Counted from the first letter of the stretch, positions 9,604 to 20,057 are shown. The stretch: DNA of 64,000 nucleotides from Cryomorpha sp963748925 (GCA_963748925.1 CAVVKG010000008.1:310001-374000); one strand, 5' to 3'. The notes: generated by a model from the letters alone, not told the origin. Made by a program: numbers and translations.

Positions 9604-9611
9604 TATATTTG
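9604..9611 (+). promoter_or_regulatory. -7 box (TAtaTTTG) of the STAS gene
   Basis: TATATTTG lies 20 bases upstream of the ATG at 9632 and just after the pyrB stop, suggesting a separate transcript. Confidence 0.5.
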
Positions 9612-9631
9612 GCTTCAATCAATTGAGAAAT

Positions 9632-10024
9632 ATGTCCGAAAAATTTAAAGTTACAGAGGGAGATCAATACACACTTCTTGAATCGTTAGTCGATAAACTA
9701 GACTCTTTAACAGCTCCCGACATTAAGTCAGAGCTCGTTTTCTTGATTAAAAGCGGTAAGAAAGAAATCATTGTAGACCTTGAAAAAACCAGGTATGTTG
9801 ATTCCAGCGGACTAAGTGCTTTGCTGACAGGAAACAGACTTTGTAATGACGAGAAAGGTAGTTTTGTGATCTGCTGCTTGCAACCTTCTGTAGAAAAACT
9901 CGTCCAGATATCACAACTTACAACTGTTTTTGATATTGCTCCTACACGAAACGAAGCTATTGACGTGATAATGATGAATCAGGTGCAACGCGAATTAGAA
10001 GATGATGAACCGAAAAATAAATAA
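9632..10024 (+). CDS. STAS-domain protein (anti-sigma factor antagonist-like)
   Basis: About 130 residues. ATG at 9632 is preferred over an upstream TTG at 9623 because it gives MSEKFKVTEGDQYTLLES. The STAS core is visible: a beta strand (EIIVDLEKTRYVDSSGLSALL) holding the phosphorylatable-Ser motif DSSGL, then strands and helices to FDIAPTRNEAID. In SpoIIAA-type proteins this Ser is phosphorylated by a partner kinase. No anti-sigma kinase is adjacent. The C-terminus is acidic. The stop is immediately followed by the ATG of the next gene. Confidence 0.8.
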   Translation: MSEKFKVTEGDQYTLLESLVDKLDSLTAPDIKSELVFLIKSGKKEIIVDLEKTRYVDSSGLSALLTGNRLCNDEKGSFVICCLQPSVEKLVQISQLTTVFDIAPTRNEAIDVIMMNQVQRELEDDEPKNK

Positions 10025-10763
10025 ATGAAAAAACTTTTACTCTTAACCATATTCCTTGCCTCTGCTGCTTATTCACAGGGCCAGTGTACTCCCGAAACAG
10101 ATTTTGGAGACGAGCCATTCGGTGTTGCACCGGATACTATTGTAAATTTTGTCGAAGGAGAAATCAATAATCTTTACTTCCAGCAGATTGATGTTAAAGT
10201 GCCTGAAAATGGTGGTTTCGCCGGTTTCCCTACTATACCGGTTGATTCAGCCCGTGTTTTGGAAATCGCAGGACTTCCAAATGGGTTGACCTACGAATGT
10301 GCCGGAAATGCGGCTACCCCATGCACCTACATTGGCGGTACAATTGGTTGTGCCATTATATCAGGGATTCCGGAAGAAGCCGGAACTTTTGAACTAACTG
10401 TAACACTTCAAATTTATACCCCGGTTCTCAATACGCCTCTTCCATTTGATGGGTATAGAATTATTGTAGATGGACCACTTGGCTTGGAGTCTAACGACAA
10501 TCTTTCATTTAAGATGGACAATGTACGTCCGAATCCGGCGAATACTTTGGCTACAATTTTTGTCGATTCAAAAAAATCCGGTTTTGCCGAGTTTCGCGTT
10601 TTTGATCTTGTAGGAAAGGAAGTACATACTGCAAAGACACGTCTTGTTCAGGGCAAAAACAAAATTGAATACGCTACAGCCCAACTACCCGGAAGGTGTT
10701 TACATATATCGTCTTGATGCCTTTGGTGAGTCAATGACCAGCCGATTGGTTGTAGTTCATTAA
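10025..10763 (+). CDS. Secreted T9SS-sorted protein, with +1 frameshift near the C-terminus
   Basis: The signal peptide (MKKLLLLTIFLASAAYSQGQ) is followed by an extracellular body with four cysteines and a type A sorting domain (DNVRPNPANTLATIFVDSKK). The frame breaks near the end: it reads AQLPGRCLHISS and stops at 10717. The expected sorting-domain ending EGVYIYRLDAFGES...RLVVVH lies in the next frame and ends at 10763. One surplus base in CCCGG at 10688-10692 accounts for it. As written, the last secretion motif would be lost. Body function unknown. Confidence 0.75.
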
Positions 10764-10810
10764 TTGGAATTTCCCTAGGAAGGTTCTGATCACTTTAAAA
10801 TATTTTTTAC

Positions 10811-10846
10811 AAAAAGTCCCGATGTTCTGCATTTGGACTTTTTTTT
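10811..10846 (+). terminator. Intrinsic terminator after the T9SS gene
   Basis: AAAAAGTCC and GGACTTTTTTTT form a stem around a 15-base loop, ending in a T-run. Confidence 0.75.
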
Positions 10847-10926
10847 GTCAAAGAAATCCTACCACCTTTTTCGATTGAATAGCGATTGTGTACGTTTATC
10901 GTAAATACACTTTGTAGATTAGCCAA

Positions 10927-11838
10927 ATGAAATTTGAAATCACCATTCTTGGATGCGGGTCGGCCACACCTACGCTGAGGCACTGGCCAACTTCTCAGAT
11001 TGTAAATCACGACGAACATTATTTTCTTCTGGATTGTGGCGAAGGAACCCAGTTGCAGTTGCGCAGATACGGGATTAAATTTCAGCGAATCAATCATATT
11101 TTTATTACACATCTACATGGCGATCACTGCCTTGGGCTTCCGGGTTTGCTCTCTACAATGCATTTGCTTGGGCGAACGAAGGCTCTGAATATATATTGTA
11201 ATTCGGCTCTACGTCCGGCAATAGAACTCCAGCTAAAAGCTTCACATTCGCGGTTGAGATTTCCAGTTGAATGGAACGATCTTTCTTACGACGGGCCTAA
11301 AGTTATCATGGAAAACAACAAAATTGAAGTTACAAGTTTTCCACTAAATCACCATGTTCCCTGTTGCGGTTTTCGCATTTCCGAGAAGCCAAAACAGAGA
11401 AATATCCGGCCCGAAATGATAGAAAAATATAACATACCGATAGCGCGTATCAGGCAGATAAAAGATGGGGCGGATTATAAGCTTGATGATGGATCGATAA
11501 TTTCCAATGCTGACTTGACTCTAGATCCTTCGCCGCCAAAATCCTACGCTTTTTGCACAGACACTGCCTTCACAGATACTGCAGTGGAAGCCGCAAAAAA
11601 CGTGGATTTGCTATACCATGAAAGTACTTTTTTAGAAGCCGAGAGACAAAGGGCATACGAGACCTTTCACAGTACAGCCATGGATGCTGCCCGCGTTGCG
11701 TTGCAGGCTAATGCAGGTAAACTCCTGTTAGGTCACTACTCAGCGCGTTACAATAAGCTTCAGCCTTTTCTCGCTGAGGCATCAGAGATTTTCGGGAATG
11801 TCATGCTCGCCGATGAAGGATTGTCGATAAAAATTTAA
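10927..11838 (+). CDS. rnz: Ribonuclease Z (tRNA 3' processing)
   Basis: 303 residues of the metallo-beta-lactamase fold. N-terminal ITILGCGSATPTLRHWPTSQ is typical of RNase Z; the zinc motif is THLHGDHCLGLPGL. Later ligand segments are the His in FPLNHHVPCCGFRI, the Asp in CTDTAF and the His in LLGHYSARY. It removes the 3' trailer from tRNA precursors in the cytoplasm. Length normal, start ATG 10927. Placing it after a STAS-domain gene is familiar in Flavobacteriia. Confidence 0.93.
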   Translation: MKFEITILGCGSATPTLRHWPTSQIVNHDEHYFLLDCGEGTQLQLRRYGIKFQRINHIFITHLHGDHCLGLPGLLSTMHLLGRTKALNIYCNSALRPAIELQLKASHSRLRFPVEWNDLSYDGPKVIMENNKIEVTSFPLNHHVPCCGFRISEKPKQRNIRPEMIEKYNIPIARIRQIKDGADYKLDDGSIISNADLTLDPSPPKSYAFCTDTAFTDTAVEAAKNVDLLYHESTFLEAERQRAYETFHSTAMDAARVALQANAGKLLLGHYSARYNKLQPFLAEASEIFGNVMLADEGLSIKI

Positions 11839-11911
11839 TATGTGGATAAATTAACTTTGAATAATCTACTGATGCATTATCTTTGCTATTTAAAAGCAAT
11901 CTAAATAAGAA

Positions 11912-12599
11912 GTGGATCAAGACCGTAAAATTCAGGTGGCTGTTGCTGATAGCAATAAACTTATAATATTAGGACTGGTATCGGTACTTAGAGGGTGTTG
12001 ATGATATAGACCTTATTGGCCATGCAGAGACGGGAGAGGCACTTTTAGAAATGCTCAAAACAAGCCGTGTCGATGTTGTTTTAATGGACTTTACTGCCCC
12101 GGGATACAGCCTCGAGTTTATTCCACTTATATTCAAAAACTCACCTGCTACGCGGGTTGTGGCCATCACTCCCGATCAGGAAGGGCAAACCATAATAAAT
12201 GCTCTCCGTGCCGGTGTAACGAGCTATGTTAAAAAGGATTGCGATATAGACGAAATTATTTCTTCGGTTAGAGAAACGGCTCAGGGAAGTAAATTCTTCT
12301 GTGGGCAAATCCTTGAAACTATTCGTCGGGTGGAAATCGATCCCGAAGATGAAGACTTTAAAAACTTTAATTGCGAACCTGTACACCTTTCTGAGAGGGA
12401 GCAGGAAATCATCACGCTCATAGCCGAAGGGCTTACCAATACGGCTATCGCTGAGCAGTTATTTCTAAGTCCGCATACAGTAAACACGCACCGAAAAAAC
12501 ATTATGCAAAAGCTTGGTGTTAAGAATACGGCTTCTATTGTAATGTATGCTGTAAAGGCTAATCTGGTGAACGTGAATAAATTTCTATTCTCTCGTTAA
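11912..12599 (+). CDS. NarL/LuxR-family response regulator, with +1 frameshift
   Basis: A GTG at 11912 (VDQDRKIQVAVADSNKLIILGLVSVLRG) begins a receiver domain but reaches TGA at once. The rest is one base away in frame: VDDIDLIGHAETGEALLEML, then phospho-acceptor segment VDVVLMDFTAPG, then ITSYVKKD-like switch region, then a LuxR HTH (LSEREQEIITLIAEGLTNTAIAEQLFLSPHTVNTH). Removing one G from GGG at 11993-11995 restores the whole protein. No partner kinase is adjacent. Probably a DNA-binding two-component regulator. Confidence 0.8.
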
Positions 12600-12610
12600 T
12601 ACAATTTGTA

Positions 12611-12618
12611 TAGATTTG
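12611..12618 (+). promoter_or_regulatory. -7 box (TAgaTTTG) of the BadF-type kinase gene
   Basis: TAGATTTG lies 8 bases upstream of the ATG at 12627, a near-leaderless geometry like that of pyrR. Confidence 0.45.
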
Positions 12619-12626
12619 TTGGTACT

Positions 12627-13481
12627 ATGATATTAATAGCCGACAGCGGATCAACCAAAACAGATTGGCGCCTAATTGCAAAAAACGGAAAGGTTTTTCC
12701 ATTTAAAAGCGAGGGCGTCAATCCATATTTTCACTCAAGTGAAAGTATAACGAAAACTCTTGAACGATTTAATTTTCAGCCTTTTAACTACAGGGACGTA
12801 GAAGAAGTTTATTTTTATGGCGCCGGTTGCAGTTCAGAGCGCAATAGAGAGATAATGTTCGACGGATTTAGCCCGGTTTTTGTAAAAGCCAAAATCAATA
12901 TTTTACATGATCTCCTCGGTGCCGCACGAGCATTGTACTATAAGGAGTCGGGAATAGCGGCTATTTTGGGAACGGGTTCTAATTCTTGTCTTTTTATCGA
13001 TGAGGAAATTCACACAGTTCTTGGTGGTCAGGGTTACATACTTGGCGATGAGGGAAGTGGAATGCACCTTGGAAGAAAGGTAGTTAGGGATTTTATGAAT
13101 GATTTGATGCCTGATGATGTTCTTAATCTCTTTAATGAAACCTATAATTTGAGCAAGGATGAGATAAGCATGGCAGTCTACAAACAGCCCTTTCCCAATC
13201 GGTTTTTGGCTTCATTCAGCACTTTTGTTGGCGATCATATTGACCATCCTTATTTTGCAGCTTTAGCCGATGACGCTTTTATGAAATTTTTTCTAAGATA
13301 TATTTCGCAGTATCCCAATTATAAATCTTACCCGCTTAGAATTGTCGGTTCGATAGGGTATTATTTCAAAGATCAAATTCAAAAGCAGGCAAATAATTAT
13401 GAAATCGAGCTAGATAAAGTGATTAAGGCGCCAATTGAGGGGCTGCTCGAGTATCACAAACGATTAGAACAAGCGAGTTAA
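12627..13481 (+). CDS. BadF/BadG-type ATPase, likely N-acetylglucosamine kinase
   Basis: 284 residues from ATG 12627 (an upstream TTG at 12606 lies inside the promoter). ASKHA-fold signatures: phosphate-1 loop IADSGSTKTDWRLI, a second loop AAILGTGSNSCLF, GYILGDEGSGMHLGR, and adenosine-site RIVGSIGYYF. This fits the GlcNAc/glucosamine kinase branch in Bacteroidota, which phosphorylates sugars recovered from the cell wall. Substrate is inferred from family only. Convergent with the M23 peptidase gene, whose 3' end overlaps it by 4 bases. Confidence 0.8.
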   Translation: MILIADSGSTKTDWRLIAKNGKVFPFKSEGVNPYFHSSESITKTLERFNFQPFNYRDVEEVYFYGAGCSSERNREIMFDGFSPVFVKAKINILHDLLGAARALYYKESGIAAILGTGSNSCLFIDEEIHTVLGGQGYILGDEGSGMHLGRKVVRDFMNDLMPDDVLNLFNETYNLSKDEISMAVYKQPFPNRFLASFSTFVGDHIDHPYFAALADDAFMKFFLRYISQYPNYKSYPLRIVGSIGYYFKDQIQKQANNYEIELDKVIKAPIEGLLEYHKRLEQAS

Positions 13482-15197
13482 TAATTGTACTTAAAACTCT
13501 TTTCGCTCTTGTTACCTACGGCATCTTCCAACTTAATTACCAATGTGTTTTCGCCTTTCGTGAAATTACTCTCAGCCACATCGAGATAGATCATCCTTTT
13601 CTTGGGTTCATATTTAACAAGAACCCATTCGCCATTGAGATACCCGTTATATGTTGCGACTCCTGAGCGATTGTCGCCAACGGTGAATTGCAATTGAGTA
13701 GAATTGCTAACCGATCCTCCGGTTGACCATTTTTTCGCCGAAAGGCTTGGCGCCACTGTATCTGCCACCAGGGTAAACTTGCCGAAGTCCTTTGATTCTG
13801 CAACAAAAGAATCATTTTTAACCTGCCCCGGTTAAATAGGAAGTGCGGCCTTTCAAGTCACTCCGCTGAACCAAAATCTGATTGCGCTTGCTTTTAGGAA
13901 CACCTTTTAATGAAAATGAAAGTTCAAAAGGTTCTTGTAATGGAATGTCTTCGTTTTGGATGATATAAATCGGTGAATAGGTCTCGGAAGTCTTCATTTG
14001 TCGGCTGAACTGAAACCGCAGATCTGTGTAAAGAGCGTTTTCAGGTATGGTAATTTCCATCTCATCCGCATACTCAAAATGATTAACCTGCCCGTAAGGA
14101 AAATAAGCATCGTAAGGCTCTTGGACCGGTAGTGGGGCATTGGGTTTATCCAAAACTGTAAAATCAAATTCCAGTTCCGATTCATTTCCATAGGCATCCG
14201 TAGTGGTGTAATCAACGGTATGCTTTCCGGCCTTCTTAATGTCAATAACACCCCTGTTTATTGTGGCAGCATCGTAAATTTCAAGCTTGTTGCCCTTCTC
14301 AATAAAAGATTTGTGGTAATGCCAATTGTTGTTTTTGTAAACCTCGTAATCCTTGTAGCTATTGATATTTCTAACGGTTGAAAAATCGAGCTCATCAAAC
14401 TTTTGCGCACAAATTAATTCATTGTCAACCTTAACGGCAAGTGTATAAATACCGCATCTGTTAGGATATCCATTTAAAAAGTCGAGGGCGTGAAGCGAGA
14501 GTCCAAAAGCACCATAAGTAGAAATATTTTGCCCGGCCTTTAAACTGTATTTACCGGCACTCCCGGTTACAACAAAGCTTTGGGCCTCGTGCTTGCTGTT
14601 AATAAGAGTAGTGTCGGCGAGCGGGTGAAAGCGTACCCCACGAATACGGGGAGCAATATCATCTTTAATATCAAAGCCAAACAGCAACGGATTTTGAGGT
14701 CTTTCTGATTCTGTTTTTCTTATTTCGAAATGCAAGTGAGGACCTCCGCTGCCGCCTGAGTTTCCGCTTAAAGCGATTATTTCTCCACGCTTAACGCGGA
14801 TAGGAGGGTCGGGAGTGAAATCTACCGAAAAATCTTTTACTTCATATTGTTTTTTCCTGGCTGCATCTTCAATTTTTTTGGAATAAGACTGCAGGTGTCC
14901 GTAAACCGTGGTATATCCATTTGGATGGTCTATATACAATGCCAGTCCATAACCCCAGGGCGAAACATTGATGCGACTTATCACACCATCCTCGGCCGCC
15001 AGCACGTTTTGACCTTCCACTCCCTGAGTCTTTATGTCTATGCCTGTATGGAAATGATTTCGCCTCAATTCGGCAAAATTTCCCGAAAGGTAGAGGGGAA
15101 TGTCAAGTGGAGCTCCAAATTTTGGGAGAGTATCTTGGCCTAAAGCCATTGAAAATGACAAAAAGCAAAGAAAAAAGAGGGAAGATTTAGTGTGCAA
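13478..15197 (-). CDS. M23-family (LytM-like) peptidoglycan peptidase, with frameshift
   Basis: Starts at 15197 with a signal peptide (ending SMALGQ). The M23 zinc peptidase domain lies near the N-terminus: NHFHTGIDIKTQG carries the first His/Asp ligands and GGPHLHFEIRKTE the HxH motif. A long beta-rich C-terminal region follows. The reading frame ends at 13818 (YLTGAG), yet the continuation (VKNDSFVAESKDFGKFTLVADTVAP...) runs in another frame to 13478 with an intact stop. Dropping one base in CCCC at 13826-13829 (giving TGQVKNDS) restores one protein of about 572 residues. Probably acts in the periplasm. Confidence 0.85.
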
Positions 15198-15378
15198 AAT
15201 GTATTTAGTTTAACTCGTGAATTTAGTAAGGTATAATTTTGCTACTTTACACCGCGTTATAAGATGTAAACAAACGCAGGTGTAAATTATTATTGCGAAC
15301 CATGACTTTCAATTTTGTAGTTTATGGTTACAAAGCTACATTTGCGAAACTTATTGTATTTTTTGCCATTGAAGGTTT

Positions 15379-15669
15379 ATGAGCGAAGTTTCTAAAAAAG
15401 TGGAGTCTATTCAGGGAAAGCTTGAAAAGATAAAGCAGGTGTTTGAAAAATCAAACCAGGAAAAGGAGCGTTTGGAGCGCGAAAATTCTGATTTAAAAAG
15501 ACAACTGGAAGCTCAAGTTCGTAATTCAGACTCATTGCATAAGGAGTACAATACATTGAAATTAGCTAAAACACTGGTAAGCACAACCGGAGATAAGGCT
15601 GAGATGAAGTTCAGAGTGAACGAACTGGTGCGGGAGATTGACAAGTGCATAGCATTATTAAACAGGTAG
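15379..15669 (+). CDS. Small coiled-coil protein upstream of zapA
   Basis: 96 residues, almost entirely heptad-like and charged (EKIKQVFEKSNQEKERLERENSDLKRQLEAQ), so a coiled-coil dimer is expected. No enzymatic motif. It ends 10 bases before zapA and is probably co-transcribed with it. Position and structure recall ZapB-like coiled-coil partners of ZapA, but that is inference from context; no homology claim is made. Confidence 0.7.
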   Translation: MSEVSKKVESIQGKLEKIKQVFEKSNQEKERLERENSDLKRQLEAQVRNSDSLHKEYNTLKLAKTLVSTTGDKAEMKFRVNELVREIDKCIALLNR

Positions 15670-15679
15670 AATATACGCG

Positions 15680-15958
15680 ATGGGCGAACTATCGATAAAA
15701 GTAACAATAGCAGGGCGAATATACCCAATCACAGCAAAGGCTGAGGAGGAGGAAAAAGTACGCGCTGCTGCCAAAAAGGTGGATGACAACATAAAGCATT
15801 TACAGGAAAATTATGCCGTGAAAGATAAGCAAGACTTGCTTGCAATGACGGCCCTGCAATTTGCCACCAAGTTACAAGAGCACGATACGAAACCGGCAGA
15901 GTCTGTGGATACAGCCGAGCTTGACGCCATCGAAAAACTGATTGATTCAATGCTATAG
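15680..15958 (+). CDS. zapA: Cell division protein ZapA
   Basis: 92 residues. The N-terminal SIKVTIAGRIYPITAKAEEEEKVRAAAKKVDDNIKHL is the ZapA signature. A helical C-terminus suited to coiled-coil dimerisation follows. ZapA bundles FtsZ filaments at the division site. Followed 62 bases later by rny, a familiar Bacteroidota order. Confidence 0.88.
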   Translation: MGELSIKVTIAGRIYPITAKAEEEEKVRAAAKKVDDNIKHLQENYAVKDKQDLLAMTALQFATKLQEHDTKPAESVDTAELDAIEKLIDSML

Positions 15959-16020
15959 CATCTGGAGATTTTCCAAATCAATAAAGTGGTACGCAAGTAC
16001 CTTAAATTTTTAAAATTGAT

Positions 16021-17562
16021 ATGGATATAACCGATGTATTAATAGGGCTTCTTGCAGGCGTCATCGTAGGTGGAGCCATTGCTTGGGTCGCCCTAAATGC
16101 CGTTTTTAACAAGAAGAAAAACTCCATTCTTGAAGATGCCGAAAAAGAAGGCGAAGCAATCAAGAAGGAAAAAATGCTTCAGGCTAAGGAGAAATTCTAC
16201 CAGCTAAAAGAAGAGCATGAAAAGGTAATTAAAGACCGAAATCGTAAAATGCAGAGTGCTGAAGACAAAATGAAGCAGCGCGAAGCAATTCTCAGCAAGA
16301 ACATTGAGCGGAATAAAAACGACAATAAGAATGTTGAAGCGATAAAAGCAAATCTGGAACGTCAGCTCGAAGTTATTGAGCAAAAGCACAAGGATTTGGA
16401 CAAGTCACATGCTCAGAATGTAGAGCGACTTGAAAAGATCTCTAATATGAGTGCCGATGACGCTAAAACTGAGCTTACGAAAGCGCTTAAAGACGAAGCG
16501 CGGACGGAAGCCATGACCCACATTAAGGATATTATTGATGAGGCGAAGCTTACAGCAGGTGCTGAAGCGAAAAAAGTAATTATTCAGAGCATTCAGCGAC
16601 TGGCTACAGAGCATGCTATCGAAAATTCTGTTTCGGTGTTCAACATTGAAAGTGATGAGCTGAAAGGTAGAATCATTGGAAGAGAAGGTAGAAACATTCG
16701 TGCACTGGAATCGGCTACCGGAGTAGAGATTATTGTAGACGATACTCCTGAAGCAATTATTCTTTCGTGCTTTGACCCGGTGAGAAGGGAGATTGCCCGA
16801 TTGGCACTTCACCAACTTGTTACCGACGGACGTATTCACCCGGCACGGATTGAAGAGGTGGTTAAAAAGGTCTCTAAGCAAATAGAAGATGAAATTATTG
16901 AAACCGGTAAGCGGACTTGTATCGATATCGGAATTCATGGATTGAATCCAAACTTGATTCGCATGGTCGGTAGAATGAAATACCGTTCAAGCTACGGTCA
17001 GAATCTGCTCCAGCACAGCCGTGAGGTGGCTAATCTGGCCGCCACAATGGCAAGCGAATTGGGCTTGAATCCTAAGCTGGCAAAACGCGCCGGACTCCTT
17101 CACGATATCGGAAAAGTGCCGGATGACGAGCCGGAATTGCCACATGCATTGTTGGGTATGAAGCTTGCTGAAAAGTATGGTGAGAAACCAGAAGTGTGCA
17201 ACGCCATTGGTGCTCACCACGATGAGGTGGAGATGACAGGTTTGCTTTCGCCTATTATTCAGGTTTGTGATGCTATTTCTGGTGCGCGCCCGGGTGCCCG
17301 CCGTGAAGTAGTAGAATCTTACATTAAGCGCTTGCGCGATCTTGAAAACATGGCACTAAGCTATCCCGGTGTTACTAAATCTTACGCAATACAAGCGGGT
17401 AGAGAGCTACGCGTTATGGTAGAGAGTGAGCAGGTTACAGACGATCAGGCAGATACCTTGAGCTTTGATTTATCTCAACGTATTCAAACTGAAATGACCT
17501 ATCCGGGTCAGGTAAAAATTACCGTAATTCGTGAGAAAAGAGCTGTAAACTACGCCAAGTAA
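16021..17562 (+). CDS. rny: Ribonuclease Y
   Basis: 513 residues, normal length. A single N-terminal membrane anchor (VLIGLLAGVIVGGAIAWVAL), a long charged coiled coil (about 35-190), a KH domain with GRIIGREGRNIRALE at about 213, and an HD domain with LLHDIGKVPDDEPELPHALLG. RNase Y is the membrane-bound endoribonuclease that starts mRNA decay. ATG at 16021 directly precedes the membrane anchor. Confidence 0.96.
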   Translation: MDITDVLIGLLAGVIVGGAIAWVALNAVFNKKKNSILEDAEKEGEAIKKEKMLQAKEKFYQLKEEHEKVIKDRNRKMQSAEDKMKQREAILSKNIERNKNDNKNVEAIKANLERQLEVIEQKHKDLDKSHAQNVERLEKISNMSADDAKTELTKALKDEARTEAMTHIKDIIDEAKLTAGAEAKKVIIQSIQRLATEHAIENSVSVFNIESDELKGRIIGREGRNIRALESATGVEIIVDDTPEAIILSCFDPVRREIARLALHQLVTDGRIHPARIEEVVKKVSKQIEDEIIETGKRTCIDIGIHGLNPNLIRMVGRMKYRSSYGQNLLQHSREVANLAATMASELGLNPKLAKRAGLLHDIGKVPDDEPELPHALLGMKLAEKYGEKPEVCNAIGAHHDEVEMTGLLSPIIQVCDAISGARPGARREVVESYIKRLRDLENMALSYPGVTKSYAIQAGRELRVMVESEQVTDDQADTLSFDLSQRIQTEMTYPGQVKITVIREKRAVNYAK

Positions 17563-17568
17563 TCAAGC

Positions 17569-18558
17569 ATGCTCCGCCAATTAAAAAACAGCAAAGTACT
17601 CATTACAGGAGGGGCAGGTTTTATTGGCTCCAACCTTTGTGATTCGTTTTTGGAAGCGGGAAACGAGGTCGTATGTCTCGATAATCTTTCAACTGGAAAT
17701 AAAAAGAATATTTCCCATCTGCTTTCAGATGGGAAATTTTCGTTTTTAGAAGGTGATATCCGCGATTTTGAAACGTGCAAGCAAGCCATGGAAGGAGTTG
17801 ACATCGTTCTTCACCAAGCTGCTTTGGGCAGTGTGCCGCGTAGCATCAACGATCCGCTTACTACCAATGAGGTAAATATTACAGGCTTTCTCAATATGCT
17901 CCATGCAGCAAAAGAAAGTGGTGTGAAAAGAGTCGTTTACGCAGCCAGTTCGAGCACTTATGGAGACAGCAAGGCGCTTCCAAAAGTGGAAAATAATATC
18001 GGGATGCCTCTGAGCCCCTATGCCGTTACAAAATACGTAAACGAGCTTTACGCTCATGTTTATGGCGATCTTTTTGGAATGGAATTAATCGGGTTGCGCT
18101 ACTTTAATGTTTTTGGAAAGCGGCAAACGCCTGATGGTGCATACGCTGCTGCTATTCCCAAATTTGTCAGCGCATTTATAGACCATAAATCGCCTACGGT
18201 GCATGGCGATGGCTTGCAAACTCGTGATTTTACCTACATTGAAAATGTGGTACAGATGAACCATTTGGCGGCGACCACGACCAATGAAAAGGCGCTTCGA
18301 CAAGTTTACAATGTGGCATATGGTGAACGAACCACTCTTATTGATCTTATTGAAATAATTCGTCAGGCGCTTGTACCTTTTGATTCGGCTATAGCCGATG
18401 TAAGGCTCGTGCATACAGAGCCTCGCGCCGGTGATGTACGCGACTCATTGGCCGATGTGAGTAAGGCTAAAACACTCTTGGAATACACGCCTTCTCATTC
18501 TTTAAAAGCTGGAATTTCGGAGGCTATAGATTGGTATTGGCATTCGTTAAAGCAATAA
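17569..18558 (+). CDS. SDR-family NAD-dependent epimerase, UDP-GlcNAc 4-epimerase-like (WbpP/TviC type)
   Basis: 329 residues of the extended SDR family. Cofactor motif TGGAGFIGSNLCD, catalytic Ser in AASSSTYGDS, YxxxK in YAVTKYVNELY, and the family block GLRYFNVFGKRQTPDGAYAA. The closest group I recognise is WbpP/TviC-like epimerases, which interconvert UDP-GlcNAc(A) and UDP-GalNAc(A). Start ATG 17569, 6 bases after the rny stop. It opens the polysaccharide cluster and would supply an amino sugar to it. Confidence 0.82.
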   Translation: MLRQLKNSKVLITGGAGFIGSNLCDSFLEAGNEVVCLDNLSTGNKKNISHLLSDGKFSFLEGDIRDFETCKQAMEGVDIVLHQAALGSVPRSINDPLTTNEVNITGFLNMLHAAKESGVKRVVYAASSSTYGDSKALPKVENNIGMPLSPYAVTKYVNELYAHVYGDLFGMELIGLRYFNVFGKRQTPDGAYAAAIPKFVSAFIDHKSPTVHGDGLQTRDFTYIENVVQMNHLAATTTNEKALRQVYNVAYGERTTLIDLIEIIRQALVPFDSAIADVRLVHTEPRAGDVRDSLADVSKAKTLLEYTPSHSLKAGISEAIDWYWHSLKQ

Positions 18559-18780
18559 TTTGAATTTGTAAAGGTTGATTCAGAATCTTCTGTTGAGTTA
18601 AATTCAATCCGATATTTATATCTTTTTTTCTAAAAGTCCGGTCGTGGTTTTTTTTTATAAATGTCCATGAGGGAGCGGGTAGTGAGGTCTAATTACCAGA
18701 AGCATGAATTAAAGGACATCAGGATGGTAGAAATCAATGTGTATATTCGCCGCTAATTTGGTTTTATGACGAATTAATTT

Positions 18781-20057
18781 ATGAAGAAGCTAAAGTCATT
18801 GCTTTTTAAGTCAGATTTTACCAAGAATGTTGCGGTAATGATGAGTGGGAATGGATTAGCAATAGTATTTCCATTTATTTTGGCTCCGCTGATTTCTAGA
18901 ATTTATACTCCTGATGATTTTGCCGCCTTTGAACTTTTTATAAAAATCGCAGCCTTAATAGCAGTTGTGTCATCTTGCGTTTCGAAATCGCTATTTTACT
19001 CCCGAGAAAACAGGATGAGGCCGATGCGATTTTCAAACTAGCGATTAAATTACTTCTTTTAATAACTGTTTTATCTGCAGTAATTATTTGGCCGTGGCGC
19101 GCGAATATTGCAGATGCTCTCTCAAATTCTGACCTTGATTATTTGCTTTGGTTCTTACCGGTTGCTGTGTTTTTTATTGGCAGTCAGCAGGTACTTAACG
19201 CAGTATGTTATTCGCTTGCAGCGATTTAAAGAAATTGCCTCAAACAAAGTATTAAGTGCCATAACAAATAATGGAGCTAAGTACCTTTTTGGACTTTCGG
19301 CACCTACAGCAGGGAGTTTAGTCTTCGGGCAAATTGTAGGACACGCAATTCCTACTATTTCATTTTTGCGCTTAAAGCAAGTCAGGCATGTGCTGTCGAA
19401 AACATTCAAATCCGATTTTTCAACTTCTTTCCTTTTTAAGAAATATCGTGACTTTCCGGTTGTTAACTCTGCGCACGCTTTTTTTGATGAAGGACAAAGA
19501 ACACTACTGCTTTTCCTTATCTCAGCATATTATGGTGAGCTTGTTCTTGGTTTGTTTGCCTTTGCTTGGCGCTATCTTCGCGTGCCACTGCAGGTATTTG
19601 GGTACTCCATTTCCCAAGTGCTCAATGAAAAGTGGGCGCGGGATTTAAATCAAGGCCTTGTGCTAAAAAGTGCCTTGCGGCGAACAGTTATTGGATTATT
19701 CTTGTAGGGTTGGTTCCGTTTTCTATTTTGTTCTTTTTTGGTGAACCTATCTTTACTTTTGTTTTTGGAAGAGATTGGACGGTTGCCGGGACATATGCTG
19801 CCTACATGGCACCATGGCTCTTAAGCCATTTCATTGTCATCCCTGTATCTTTTTTACCTGTGCTATTTCTTCGTCAAAAAACTAATTTCACCATTCCCGT
19901 AGTTGGGAATTCGATTATTTAATTGGTCGTCGCTGTATTGTGCTATTTGGAATATGATTTTAAATCAGTGCTTGCGACTTTAGTAGGATTAAACACTTTG
20001 TTTATGTGTTTAGCATTATTTTGGTACTTTTCGCTTTCGCGGAATCTGGTCCAATGA
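18781..20057 (+). pseudogene. Polysaccharide flippase (Wzx/MATE-like), broken by frameshifts and a stop
   Basis: The N-terminus (FTKNVAVMMSGNGLAIVFPFILAPLISRIYTPDDFAAFELF) is typical of O-antigen flippases. The match then moves between frames: a -1 shift near 18977-18982 leading into RFEIAILLPRKQDEADAIF; a +1 shift near 19195-19215 leading into RLQRFKEIASNKVL; a -1 shift near 19701-19705 leading into LVGLVPFSILFFFGEPIFTFVFG; then an in-frame TAA at 19920-19922 before a further membrane-helix stretch ending at 20057. Three shifts plus a nonsense codon point to genuine decay. Repaired, the protein would be about 420 residues with many membrane helices. Confidence 0.8.
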
